From NCBI GenBank assembly GCA_963849605.1, contig CAWKHX010000002.1:372001-436000 (forward strand): DNA of 64,000 bases, written 5' to 3'. A model generated the notes under the pieces. It did no database searches, had not been told where the DNA came from, and saw nothing but the letters and a program-made list of their open reading frames with translations. The position numbers and the translations under genes are program-made. The DNA is from DASPHG01 sp963849605. Its GTDB lineage: Bacteria; Actinomycetota; Thermoleophilia; Solirubrobacterales; Thermoleophilaceae. How positions within the stretch are numbered: position 1 is the stretch's first letter; every line of letters starts with the position of its first letter. This document shows, in pieces, positions 10,702-18,272 of the stretch.

Positions 10702-11286
10702 TTACACGGGCTCGATCACGCGATCGATGATGCCGTACTCCTTCGCCTCTACTGCAGACATAAAGTAGTCGCGCTCGGTGTCCCTGGCCACTTTTTCGAG
10801 ATCCTGCTTGGTGTGCAGCGCGAGGATCTCGTCGAGCCGGTTGCGGGTGTCGATGATCTCCTTCGCGTGGATCTCGATGTCGGTCGCCTGGCCCTGGAAG
10901 CTGGACGACACCTGATGGATCAGGATCTTCGCGTTGGGCAGCGACATGCGCTTGCCCTCGGCGCCCCCGGACAGCAGCAGGGCGCCCATCGACATCGCGA
11001 TCCCGACGCAGATCGTCTGCACGTCGGGCTTGATGTACTGCATCGTGTCGTAGATGGCGAGACCCGCGTAGACGGAGCCGCCGGGCGAGTTGACGTAGAG
11101 GGAGATGTCCTTGTCCGGGTCCTCCGCCTGGAGGTGCAGGAGCTGCGCGACGATCAGGTTCGCGATCTCGTCGGTGACGGGCGTGCCGAGGAACACGATG
11201 CGCTCGTTAAGCAGCCGGGAATAGATGTCGAACGCGCGCTCTCCGCGAGAGGTCTGCTCGACGACCATGGGGACAAGGGGGCTCAT
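10702..11286 (-). CDS. clpP: ATP-dependent Clp protease proteolytic subunit ClpP
   Basis: Serine peptidase that forms the tetradecameric proteolytic chamber. 194 aa, full length. Catalytic triad residues are visible in the family contexts GIAMSMGALLLS (Ser), PNAKILIHQVSS (His) and the C-terminal Asp near RNRLDEI or ERDYFMSA. Only one clpP copy lies here, whereas many actinomycetes have two. clpX follows immediately; tig, usually the preceding gene, is displaced by an opposite-strand gene. Confidence 0.98.
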   Translation of the reverse strand: MSPLVPMVVEQTSRGERAFDIYSRLLNERIVFLGTPVTDEIANLIVAQLLHLQAEDPDKDISLYVNSPGGSVYAGLAIYDTMQYIKPDVQTICVGIAMSMGALLLSGGAEGKRMSLPNAKILIHQVSSSFQGQATDIEIHAKEIIDTRNRLDEILALHTKQDLEKVARDTERDYFMSAVEAKEYGIIDRVIEPV

Positions 11287-11372
11287 TGGCTCTCGCTTTG
11301 TTTCGTGTGCTTCAGGGGATTCCTCCCGATTGAGAGGGAGCGCCCGAGTCTAGCCAGGTAGCGTCTCCGTCC

Positions 11373-12581
11373 ATGGAGGGTGAGCGCGAGCTGGACATCG
11401 TCGTATTTGGCGCGACGGGGTTCGTCGGCAAGCTGACGGCGGAGTACCTCGCCGAGCATGCGCCAGAAGGTGTGAAGATCGGGCTCGCGGGCCGTTCGGA
11501 GGAGAAGCTCGCGCGTGTGAAGGCCGAGGTCGGCAAGGACTGGCCGACGATCGTGGCGGACTCGTCCGACGCGGCGTCGATGAAGGCGCTCGCGGAACGC
11601 TGCCGAGTCGTCGCAACCACCGTCGGCCCCTACCGCAAGTACGGCATGCCGCTGGTCGAGGCATGCGCCGAGGCCGGCACCGACTGCATCGACCTGACCG
11701 GGGAGCCGCTCTTCATCCGCGAGTCGATCGATCGCTGCCATGAGCGAGCGGCGGCGAGCGGGGCGCGGATCGTCCATTGCTGCGGGTTCGACTCGATCCC
11801 TTCGGACCTCGGCGTCTGGCTCTTGCATCAAGAGGCAGGCGAGCTCGCGGAGACGACCTTCGTCTTGAAGGGCGCGCGCGGCGGGGCCAGCGGCGGCACG
11901 GTCGACTCGATGACCACGATGCTCGACGAGGCGAAGGGCGACGCGCGCCAGCGAAAGCTTCTGTTCGATCCGTACTCGCTCAGCCCCGACCGAGATGCCG
12001 AGCCGGACCTCGGCCGCCAGCTCGACTTCGGCCCGCCGGCCCACGACGACGACATCGGGCAATGGCTCGCGCCGTTCGTGATGGGAGCGATCAACACTCG
12101 CACCGTCAGGCGAAGCAACGCCCTGCAGGACTGGGCCTACGGCCGCCGGTTCCGCTACCGCGAGACGATGGCGACGGGGTCAGGCGTCGTCGGACTGGCG
12201 AAGGCCACCGCCGTCGTGGGCGGGCTCGGTGCCATGACCGGCGTGCTCGCTGTGCCACCCGTCCGCTCCGCCCTCGGCCGGTTCATCCCGTCGCCCGGCG
12301 AGGGCCCGAGCGAAGAGGCGCGCGAAAAGGGCTTCTTCAAGATCGAGATCCACGCGCGCACGCCCGCAGGCGAGCGATACGTCGCGCGCGTCAGCGCCCA
12401 GGGAGACCCCGGCTACGCGGCGACCGCGGTGATGTTCGGCGAGACCGCGCTGTGCCTTGCGGTCGACCGCGACGCGCTACCGGCCCGCGCGGGAGTGCTG
12501 ACCCCAGCGACCGCACTGGACGGCTCGCTCGTGGAGCGGCTGCGTGCCGCCGGCCACACCTACGAGGTCGAGAAGCTCTAG
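11373..12581 (+). CDS. Saccharopine dehydrogenase-like / trans-acting enoyl reductase family protein
   Basis: 402-aa protein with an N-terminal Rossmann fold (VVFGATGFVGKLTAEYL, about residues 10-26) and the long C-terminal half of the saccharopine dehydrogenase-like NAD(P)-binding family. Mycobacterial relatives include the trans-acting enoyl reductase of phenolic glycolipid synthesis (Rv2953) and Rv2449c, so a role on lipid-linked substrates is possible but unproven. A weak hydrophobic stretch at about residues 265-285 is seen. It is the only plus-strand gene inside the clp-tig block and its stop overlaps the tig stop by 3 nt in convergent orientation. Confidence 0.8.
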   Translation: MEGERELDIVVFGATGFVGKLTAEYLAEHAPEGVKIGLAGRSEEKLARVKAEVGKDWPTIVADSSDAASMKALAERCRVVATTVGPYRKYGMPLVEACAEAGTDCIDLTGEPLFIRESIDRCHERAAASGARIVHCCGFDSIPSDLGVWLLHQEAGELAETTFVLKGARGGASGGTVDSMTTMLDEAKGDARQRKLLFDPYSLSPDRDAEPDLGRQLDFGPPAHDDDIGQWLAPFVMGAINTRTVRRSNALQDWAYGRRFRYRETMATGSGVVGLAKATAVVGGLGAMTGVLAVPPVRSALGRFIPSPGEGPSEEAREKGFFKIEIHARTPAGERYVARVSAQGDPGYAATAVMFGETALCLAVDRDALPARAGVLTPATALDGSLVERLRAAGHTYEVEKL

Positions 12582-13984
12582 CCGCTGCCCGGCGTCCAGA
12601 GCTTGGACTTCTTCTCCGCCGCTTCCTTCTCGGGCGTCCAGAGCTTGTCGCGCGCCTCCTGCTGCTCGATCGGGATCGGCGTCGCGTGCTCGGCGAGCAG
12701 GTCGACGGCCTTGCGCATCGCGATGTCCTCGCGCAGGAGCTCGTCGCGGCCCTGGTCGCGCGCGCGGTCGAGCGTCTTCCTGAGGTCCTCGTCGGTCGGC
12801 TGCGTGCCGTCCGCCGCGGTGGCCGCCGTCCGCAGCGCATCGAGTAGCTCGTCGTCCGACACCTCGATCCGCTCGGCGTCGATGACAGCGGCGAGCACGG
12901 CCTCGCGGCGAAGGGCCTTCTCGGCGTCGGGCTTCGCGTCCTCGACGAGCTGCTCCTCGGTCTTCCCCGTCATCTGCAGGTACTGATCCGGCGGGATGCC
13001 GCGTCGCGCGAGCCCGCGCGCGGCGTTATTCCACATCTCTGAGGCCTTCGAGGCGACCAGCTCCGCCGGGATGTCGATCGTGGCGTTGGCGGCGGCGGCG
13101 TCGACGACGTTCTCGCGGAACTCGCCCTCGAGCTGCTGTCCCTTGAGCTCGGCGATCTTCGACGCGATCTCCTCACGCATCTCCGCGAGCGAGTCGAAGC
13201 CGCCGGCGTCCGCGGCGAAGTCATCGTCGAGCTCGCGCAGCTGCTTCTCCTTGATCTCCTTGACCTCGGTCTCGAAGACGGCCTCCTTGCCGGCCATCTC
13301 CTCGGCGCCGTAGTCCTCGGGGAAGGTGACCGTCACGTTGCGCTTGTCGCCGGCCTTCGCCCCCTCGAGCTGCTCCTCGAAGCCGGGGATGAGACGTTGC
13401 GAGCCCAGCTCGAGCAGGTATCCGCGCGCCTCTCCGCCCTCGAAGGGCTCGCCGTCCACCTTCCCGACGAAGTCGAGCACCACGAAGTCGCCCTTGCCCG
13501 CCTCCCGATCCACGTTCTCGAGCGACGCGAGCGCCTCGCGCTGGGCCTCGAGCTCGGCATCGACCTCCTCGTCGGTGGCCGTGGCCTCGCGGCGGCCCGC
13601 CTCGACTCCCTTGTAGTCGCCCAGCTCGGCCTTCGGGCGGACGCCGACCTCGATCGTGAACGACAGCGGATTGCCCTTCTCGGGGAGGTCCGCCAGGTCC
13701 AGCTTCGGATCGCCGACGGTCGCGACGCGGGCGTCGCTGACGGCCTCCTCGTACCAGGCCGGCAGCGCACGCCGGAGCGCCTGGTCGAGCACCGCCTCGC
13801 GCCCGAGCTGGCGCAGCACGACCTCAGGAGGGACCTTGCCCTTGCGGAAGCCGGGCATCTTCATCTCGCTCGCCAGGTCCTTGGCGGCGGCGGCCAGCTC
13901 CCGCTCGACGGCGGCGGGCTCGACCTCCACCTCGACCCGGACGCGCGACCGGTCGAGCTCGGTCGTGGTTGTCTTCACGGCCAT
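12578..13984 (-). CDS. tig: Trigger factor (ribosome-associated chaperone, FKBP-type PPIase)
   Basis: Binds the ribosome exit tunnel and folds nascent chains. The 468-aa product has the N-terminal ribosome-binding domain with the signature MPGFRKGKVP (about residues 43-52), the FKBP-like domain (DFVVLDFVGKVDGEPFEG) and the long helical C-terminal domain. The extreme C-terminus is unusual: KLWTP occurs twice (KLWTPEKEA and terminal KLWTPGSG), 13 residues apart. The ATG at 13984 overlaps, on the opposite strand, the ATG of a 42-aa plus-strand frame (shared CCATGG). Confidence 0.95.
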   Translation of the reverse strand: MAVKTTTTELDRSRVRVEVEVEPAAVERELAAAAKDLASEMKMPGFRKGKVPPEVVLRQLGREAVLDQALRRALPAWYEEAVSDARVATVGDPKLDLADLPEKGNPLSFTIEVGVRPKAELGDYKGVEAGRREATATDEEVDAELEAQREALASLENVDREAGKGDFVVLDFVGKVDGEPFEGGEARGYLLELGSQRLIPGFEEQLEGAKAGDKRNVTVTFPEDYGAEEMAGKEAVFETEVKEIKEKQLRELDDDFAADAGGFDSLAEMREEIASKIAELKGQQLEGEFRENVVDAAAANATIDIPAELVASKASEMWNNAARGLARRGIPPDQYLQMTGKTEEQLVEDAKPDAEKALRREAVLAAVIDAERIEVSDDELLDALRTAATAADGTQPTDEDLRKTLDRARDQGRDELLREDIAMRKAVDLLAEHATPIPIEQQEARDKLWTPEKEAAEKKSKLWTPGSG

Positions 13985-14111
13985 GGGGCGCAGGACCTTA
14001 CTCGGCGCGTGGCTCTACACCGGGCCGCTCGGACATCTGTACGGGACCGTGGCGGACATCGTCGAGCTGTGGAGCCGCTGGGGCTGGGCTCGGCTTACTC
14101 GACCCCGTTAA
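13983..14111 (+). CDS. Small conserved-looking protein (42 aa), divergent from tig with overlapping start codons
   Basis: ATG at 13983 lies within the palindrome CCATGG that also contains the tig ATG on the other strand. The product begins MGRRTLLGAWLYTGPLGHLY and continues with VADIVELWSRWGWARL. It is Trp/Leu-rich with a likely amphipathic or membrane-associated helix. I recall similar short actinobacterial proteins with a TGP-GHL motif, but I cannot name a family. No clear ribosome site precedes it inside tig, so a leaderless message is possible. The alternative is a chance frame, but the amino-acid composition is unlike random GC-rich frames. Confidence 0.5.
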   Translation: MGRRTLLGAWLYTGPLGHLYGTVADIVELWSRWGWARLTRPR

Positions 14112-14313
14112 GGGGCTGTGACCCGTCCCCATAGTGCGCAAGTTTCGTCACCCATGCGCGTTAGATGAGCCAAGAACCCGTGCCCGGCAAGGCAACTGGC
14201 CCAAAGCCGCTGTCACGACTTGCAGGGGTACACGGTTCTTCAGGGGTGCCGGGAGGCAACTCGCCCAAGGCGCAAAGTCTCAGGAACAGGGGAACAGGGG
14301 AACAGGGGGATAC
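14112..14313 (+). promoter_or_regulatory. Long leader with nested inverted repeats before the first secreted paralogue
   Basis: About 200 nt without a convincing gene. AAGAACC(C)GTG at 14172-14182 can pair with CACGGTTCTT at 14231-14240. Inside it GCAAG (14187-14191) can pair with CTTGC (about 14220-14224), giving a nested stem. A near-identical segment appears twice: GGCAACTGGCCCAA at 14191 and GGCAACTCGCCCAA at 14255. The layout suggests a folded 5' untranslated RNA controlling the secreted-protein gene at 14314. I could not match it to a named riboswitch; a resemblance of 14270-14285 to part of the c-di-GMP-I class is too weak to claim. Confidence 0.35.
14283..14306 (+). repeat. Three tandem copies of GGAACAGG just before a start codon
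   Basis: Perfect octamer repeated three times, followed by GGGGATAC and the ATG at 14314. The last copy merges into the AGGGGGA ribosome site. Changes in copy number would move upstream leader structure relative to the ribosome site. Confidence 0.85.
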
Positions 14314-14937
14314 ATGCAGAAGACATTGCTGGCAGTCATTGCCGCAGCTCTGGTGACGGTCGGCTTGACCGTCAACTTCGCCGGTGCGGCGGGTACGCCT
14401 GCGGACAAGGTGTCCGCGTCGGGCTCGACCGCAGAGGTCGCGGCACCGGGTGAGGAGGTAACGCTCCTCTCGGAGAAGGTCCGCAGCTCGAACACGGCTG
14501 ACCTGATCCTCGGCGTCACCTCGGAGTGCGTCATCACGACCGCGCTGACCACCGTGGGCAACGACGCCGCAGAGGCCGAGGGCACTGTCGACATCTGGGT
14601 CGAGATCGATGGCACACCGGTGCCGGTCAGCTCCGACGACGAGGACGATGTCGGCAAGGTCACGTTCTGCAACAAGTTCGAGCGTCGCGAGACGACGAAC
14701 TTCGATGACGAGGACGCCACCATCGATACGCTCGACCGCGTCGGTACGTCGAACGCGTTCAACTGGCTCGCCCTCAACGTCGGTAGCGGCATCCACACGA
14801 TCGAGGTCAAGGCCGACCTCACCACCGACGCGACGTCGAATGCGTCGGCGCTGGCCGCCGTCGGCAAGCGGACGCTGATCGTGGAGCCGACCCACGCGGC
14901 GAAGAGGGAAGAAGTAACGCCGCTGGCGACGCCGTAA
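14314..14937 (+). CDS. Secreted protein of unknown function, tandem paralogue 1
   Basis: 207-aa exported protein. Signal peptide at about residues 1-25 (MQKTLLAVIAAALVTVGLTV, cleavage near AGA-AG). The mature part has two cysteines in TSECVITTAL and TFCNKF, an acidic DDEDD stretch, and an SNAFNWLALNVG block; these features recur in the neighbour at 15119, so the pair arose by duplication. The two Cys probably form a disulphide after export. ATG at 14314 is fixed by AGGGGGA 4 nt upstream and by the signal peptide. A Rho-independent terminator follows. No known domain recognised. Confidence 0.8.
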   Translation: MQKTLLAVIAAALVTVGLTVNFAGAAGTPADKVSASGSTAEVAAPGEEVTLLSEKVRSSNTADLILGVTSECVITTALTTVGNDAAEAEGTVDIWVEIDGTPVPVSSDDEDDVGKVTFCNKFERRETTNFDDEDATIDTLDRVGTSNAFNWLALNVGSGIHTIEVKADLTTDATSNASALAAVGKRTLIVEPTHAAKREEVTPLATP

Positions 14938-14959
14938 CAAGTACCTGATTCAACGTCTC

Positions 14960-14982
14960 GGGGCCGGCCTAGCGCCGGCCCC
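14960..14982 (+). terminator. Rho-independent terminator after secreted paralogue 1
   Basis: Perfect 9-bp stem GGGGCCGGC / GCCGGCCCC with loop CTAGC, followed by GTTTCGTT, 23 nt beyond the stop codon. Confidence 0.8.
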
Positions 14983-15118
14983 GTTTCGTTCAGCGCAGTA
15001 CCAGCCGCACCGCCCGGCCGACTGACGAACGCTCTGTCACGTTTCGATCGGCCCCCCGGTTCTTCGAGATAAGCCGCGCCCGGGGAGGAGCGCGGCCCTA
15101 ACTCGGACAGGGGGAGAC

Positions 15119-15916
15119 ATGCATAAGACACTGCTGGCGGTCATCGCTGCGGCCGTGGTGGCCGTCGGCTTGACCGTCAACTTCGCAATCGGGGCGCCGA
15201 GCCAGCCGGCGGACAAGGCCGCGGCGACGGCCAGCGATCTCGACACAATCGGCGAGGGCGATCGCGACTTGCTCCTCTCGGAGACGATGCGGGTCAGCTC
15301 GACCTCGGATCTGATCCTGGCGACTAGTGCCGAATGCTCGATCCTGACCAGCCTGCACACCGTGGGCGGGTCGGACGCGACGAACGAGTCCGACGGCGCC
15401 TTCGGCCAGGTCAAGCTCTGGATCGAGATCGACGGCGATCGCGTGCCCGTAAGCACGGACGACACCACCACGAACGAGCAAGGCGATGAGGACGACTTCG
15501 GTGAGGTCGTGTTCTGCAACCGCGCCTACCAGCGCACCGTCATCGACCGCGAGCAGGACGAGGACGAGGGTGGCGACGGTGACGGGTTGGATGAGGAGGA
15601 CGACTTCATCCGCACCCGCACCTCGAACGCGTTCAACTGGATGGCGTTCGACGTCGGCAAGACATACGACGCGTCGTACAACGGCAACAACATCGTCGAT
15701 GTGAAGCTGTACGCCGAGTACGACCGGAGCACGGTCGAGCAGTCCGGCGAGGGCGAGCCGACCACTGGCGAGAACAGCTGCGGCACGCGTCAGGCGGACA
15801 ACGCTCTCGAGCCGTACAGCCAGACATGCGCCGACGCGTTCGTCGGCAGCCGCTCGCTGATTATCGAGGCTGTGCATGCCGCGAATCACGAGCAGGCCGC
15901 CGCGGCGAACGACTAG
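15119..15916 (+). CDS. Secreted protein of unknown function, tandem paralogue 2
   Basis: 265-aa exported protein, paralogue of the gene at 14314: near-identical signal peptide (MHKTLLAVIAAAVVAVGLTV), SAECSILTSLHTVG with the first Cys, VKLWIEIDGDRVPVS, VFCNRA with the second Cys, and TSNAFNWMAFDVG. It adds an acidic insert of about 20 residues (EQDEDEGGDGDG region) and a C-terminal segment with two more Cys (ENSCGTRQ, SQTCADAF). ATG set by CAGGGGGAG just upstream. It has its own terminator, so the two genes may be expressed separately despite being adjacent. Confidence 0.8.
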   Translation: MHKTLLAVIAAAVVAVGLTVNFAIGAPSQPADKAAATASDLDTIGEGDRDLLLSETMRVSSTSDLILATSAECSILTSLHTVGGSDATNESDGAFGQVKLWIEIDGDRVPVSTDDTTTNEQGDEDDFGEVVFCNRAYQRTVIDREQDEDEGGDGDGLDEEDDFIRTRTSNAFNWMAFDVGKTYDASYNGNNIVDVKLYAEYDRSTVEQSGEGEPTTGENSCGTRQADNALEPYSQTCADAFVGSRSLIIEAVHAANHEQAAAAND

Positions 15917-15944
15917 GTTCGACCCACCAGTTCGCAGGAGGGAC

Positions 15945-15966
15945 GGGGCCGGCGCAAGCCGGTCCC
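15945..15966. terminator. Terminator between secreted paralogue 2 and the convergent MBL gene
   Basis: Stem GGGGCCGGC / GCCGGTCCC (one G-U pair) with GCAA tetraloop, followed by GTTTCGTTTC. It lies between two converging genes and may serve both. Confidence 0.75.
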
Positions 15967-15977
15967 GTTTCGTTTCA

Positions 15978-17012
15978 TCACCGCCTCGTCTGCAGCTCCT
16001 CAGCCAACAGCGCGACGCGGGAGAAGAGCGTGACGAGCTCGCGTGCGGATGCCTCGCCGCCGAGCGCTCCACGCCGCTCGCGCTCGAGCGTGTGCACGTT
16101 GACGACGATCCGCTCCGGCTGCCCCCACGTCGACCACTCGTAGGTCTTGAACTCGGGCGAGAGGGCGATGTCGCGCGCAGCCTCCCACGCCGACATGCCG
16201 AGCCCGAACCGGTGTCGCGCCGCGGCCTCGAGCCAGACCCAGTAGCGCTTGACGGCCTCCGCCTCCTCGCGCCCGCAGACCGGGCCGTGCCCGGGGACGT
16301 AGGTGTCGGCATCGAGGTCCAGCAGCCTCTCGATCGCGACGATCCAGTTGACCACGGGGCCAGCCCACATCACGGGCGTCGCGCCCACGAACAGGATGTC
16401 GCCCGTGTAGACGACACCGGCGTCCGGCACGTGGATGATGAGGTCGCCGGGTGTGTGCGCGGGCCCAACCTCGAGGAGCCGGAGCTTGCGGCCGCCCACG
16501 TCGAGGCTCATCTCGCCCTCGAACTCGCGTGTCGGCGCGGCGACGTCGATGCCGTCGAAGTCGAACGGCTCGAGCATGTCGCCGATGTAGGTGCCGATCG
16601 AGCCGAGCTTGATGCGCGGAAGCCGGGGCAGGGACAGCGAGCCGACCATCGGCAGCGGCAACCTCCCTACGAGGCGCATGCCGTGCGCGAGCCGGCCGAA
16701 GCCCTTGAACGACCCGGGGTCCTGGCGGCGGATCAGCTCCGCGCTCCGCCGCGACGACACGATGTCGGCATCCGGCACGAGCTGGTTCCCGTCCACGTGG
16801 TCGGCGTCGGAGTGCGTGTTGACGAGCGTGCGGATCGGCGCGCCGTCGGTCAGGTCGCCGAACGCGTCGAGCATCCGCCGCGTCAGCTTCAGGTCGGCGA
16901 GCGTGTCGATCAGCGCCGATTCGCCGTCGCCGATCACGAGCCCGGCGTTCGACTCGAACCACTCGCCGTTCGGCTGGATCCACGCATGGCAGCGGTCGCC
17001 GACCGCGGTCAC
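15978..17012 (-). CDS. Metallo-beta-lactamase-fold hydrolase
   Basis: 344-aa MBL-fold protein. The first metal motif reads HSDADHVDGN (about residues 68-77), i.e. HxDxDH instead of HxHxDH, so the first metal site has an Asp in place of the second His. Other ligands look intact: GPAHTPGDLIIH, VVYTGDILFVG and VPGHGPVCG. Some lactonase-like and alkylsulfatase-like members show such variants. The GTG at 17012 begins VTAVGDRCHAW. Convergent with the secreted paralogue pair. Substrate unknown. Confidence 0.8.
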   Translation of the reverse strand: MTAVGDRCHAWIQPNGEWFESNAGLVIGDGESALIDTLADLKLTRRMLDAFGDLTDGAPIRTLVNTHSDADHVDGNQLVPDADIVSSRRSAELIRRQDPGSFKGFGRLAHGMRLVGRLPLPMVGSLSLPRLPRIKLGSIGTYIGDMLEPFDFDGIDVAAPTREFEGEMSLDVGGRKLRLLEVGPAHTPGDLIIHVPDAGVVYTGDILFVGATPVMWAGPVVNWIVAIERLLDLDADTYVPGHGPVCGREEAEAVKRYWVWLEAAARHRFGLGMSAWEAARDIALSPEFKTYEWSTWGQPERIVVNVHTLERERRGALGGEASARELVTLFSRVALLAEELQTRR

Positions 17013-17063
17013 ACCGCCGGGATACGCCTCCGGTTTTCCGTGCGGGGTCGCGATGCGCGCAGG

Positions 17064-18218
17064 CTAACCCGTCACGCGCAGCCGGCGTCCCTCGCCGACC
17101 GCCAGCGAGAGGTCGCCGCGCAGGAGGCCGTCGAGCTCCTCGCCGACGAGCTCGCGGCGCCAGCCCTGCAGGGTGCGAACCTCGGGCTCCGGCCGCCCCT
17201 GGCGCGCGGCGACGACGACGCGCGTGAGGTCGGCGCGCGAGGCGATCAGCTCATACGCCAGTCCGGCCTCGAGCGCGCGTGCCCGCACAAGCGCCTCGCA
17301 CAGGGCGATCACCGGGGCGTCCGCCGCGGTGCTGAACCCGCCCCCGCCCTCCTTCGGCGGCGGCTCCTCCTTCTCCCCGCGCCGCACCGCGGCGACGATC
17401 TCGTCGCCCCAGCGCTTGATGGCCTTCGGGTACAGGCCGCGGATGTCGCGCAGCTTGTCGACGCTGTGCGGGCCGGTGCGTGCAATCGCGACGACGGCCT
17501 GGTCGGCGACGATCGTCGAGGGGGGCTTGTCCTCCGACTGGGCGACGGCCTCCCGCCACTCGGCAACCGCGCGCGCGATCGCGCGCGCGTCTCCCCCGAG
17601 CTGGTTCACCCTCGGAAGCCGGCGCCAGACCTCGCGCGCGTCGCGCTCGTCCGTCGCGTCCTCGAGCGGCCGGCACTCCTCTCGCACCCACTCGAGCCGG
17701 TTGTTCTCAGCGAGGCGATCCTTGATCGCGTCGGCGAGCTGGATCAGGTGCGCGACGTCGTTGCGCGCGTACTTGATCTGCTGCGGAGTGAGCGGCCGCC
17801 GGTCCCACTTCGTGAACCCCTCCCCCTTCTTCAACTTCACGCCGAGCAACTGGTCGAGCAGGGCGCCGTAGCCGAGGCTCGCCGACAATCCGGCGAAGCC
17901 GGCGGCGAGCTGCGTGTCGAACAGGCCGCGAACCTCCGTCTCGAGCGCCCGGCGGAGGATTGCGACGTCCTGGCGCGCGGCGTGCATCACGATCTCGATG
18001 TCGGGATCCGCCAGCACCTCGGCGAGCGGCTCGACCGCGGGGTCGTCGAACGGGTCGACGAGCTCGATGCGCGACTGGTCGCCGTTCGGGACCGCGATCT
18101 GGATCAGGCACAGGAGCGGGCGGTAGCGCCCCTCCGACATGAACTCGGTGTCGATCCCGAGCACTCCTGTCTCGTGGGCCCTCTCGGCCACCTCTGCTAT
18201 CGGCTGGTCAGCTGCCAT
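17064..18218 (-). CDS. rnd: Ribonuclease D-like 3'-5' exonuclease
   Basis: 384 aa from the ATG at 18218. DEDD-y exonuclease motifs are present: GIDTEFMSEG (Asp and Glu), VMHAARQDV (Asp) and YARNDVAHL (Tyr and Asp), followed by one HRDC domain (about residues 200-280, VDKLRDIRGLYPKAI) and a Gly-rich acidic linker (PPPKEGGGG). Acts in tRNA 3' processing or RNA turnover in characterised relatives. A start further upstream (18260) would run into the opposite-strand lipoprotein promoter region and is less likely. Confidence 0.88.
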   Translation of the reverse strand: MAADQPIAEVAERAHETGVLGIDTEFMSEGRYRPLLCLIQIAVPNGDQSRIELVDPFDDPAVEPLAEVLADPDIEIVMHAARQDVAILRRALETEVRGLFDTQLAAGFAGLSASLGYGALLDQLLGVKLKKGEGFTKWDRRPLTPQQIKYARNDVAHLIQLADAIKDRLAENNRLEWVREECRPLEDATDERDAREVWRRLPRVNQLGGDARAIARAVAEWREAVAQSEDKPPSTIVADQAVVAIARTGPHSVDKLRDIRGLYPKAIKRWGDEIVAAVRRGEKEEPPPKEGGGGFSTAADAPVIALCEALVRARALEAGLAYELIASRADLTRVVVAARQGRPEPEVRTLQGWRRELVGEELDGLLRGDLSLAVGEGRRLRVTG

Positions 18219-18272
18219 CTCGTGATTGTGGACCTCGCCGTACCCACGGCGCATTCGCAATACTCGCCCCGA

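Noticed and set aside
14255..14290. c-di-GMP-I (GEMM) riboswitch
   Set aside because: GCGCAAAGTCTCAGG resembles one arm of that RNA, but the other conserved arm and the tetraloop receptor are absent.
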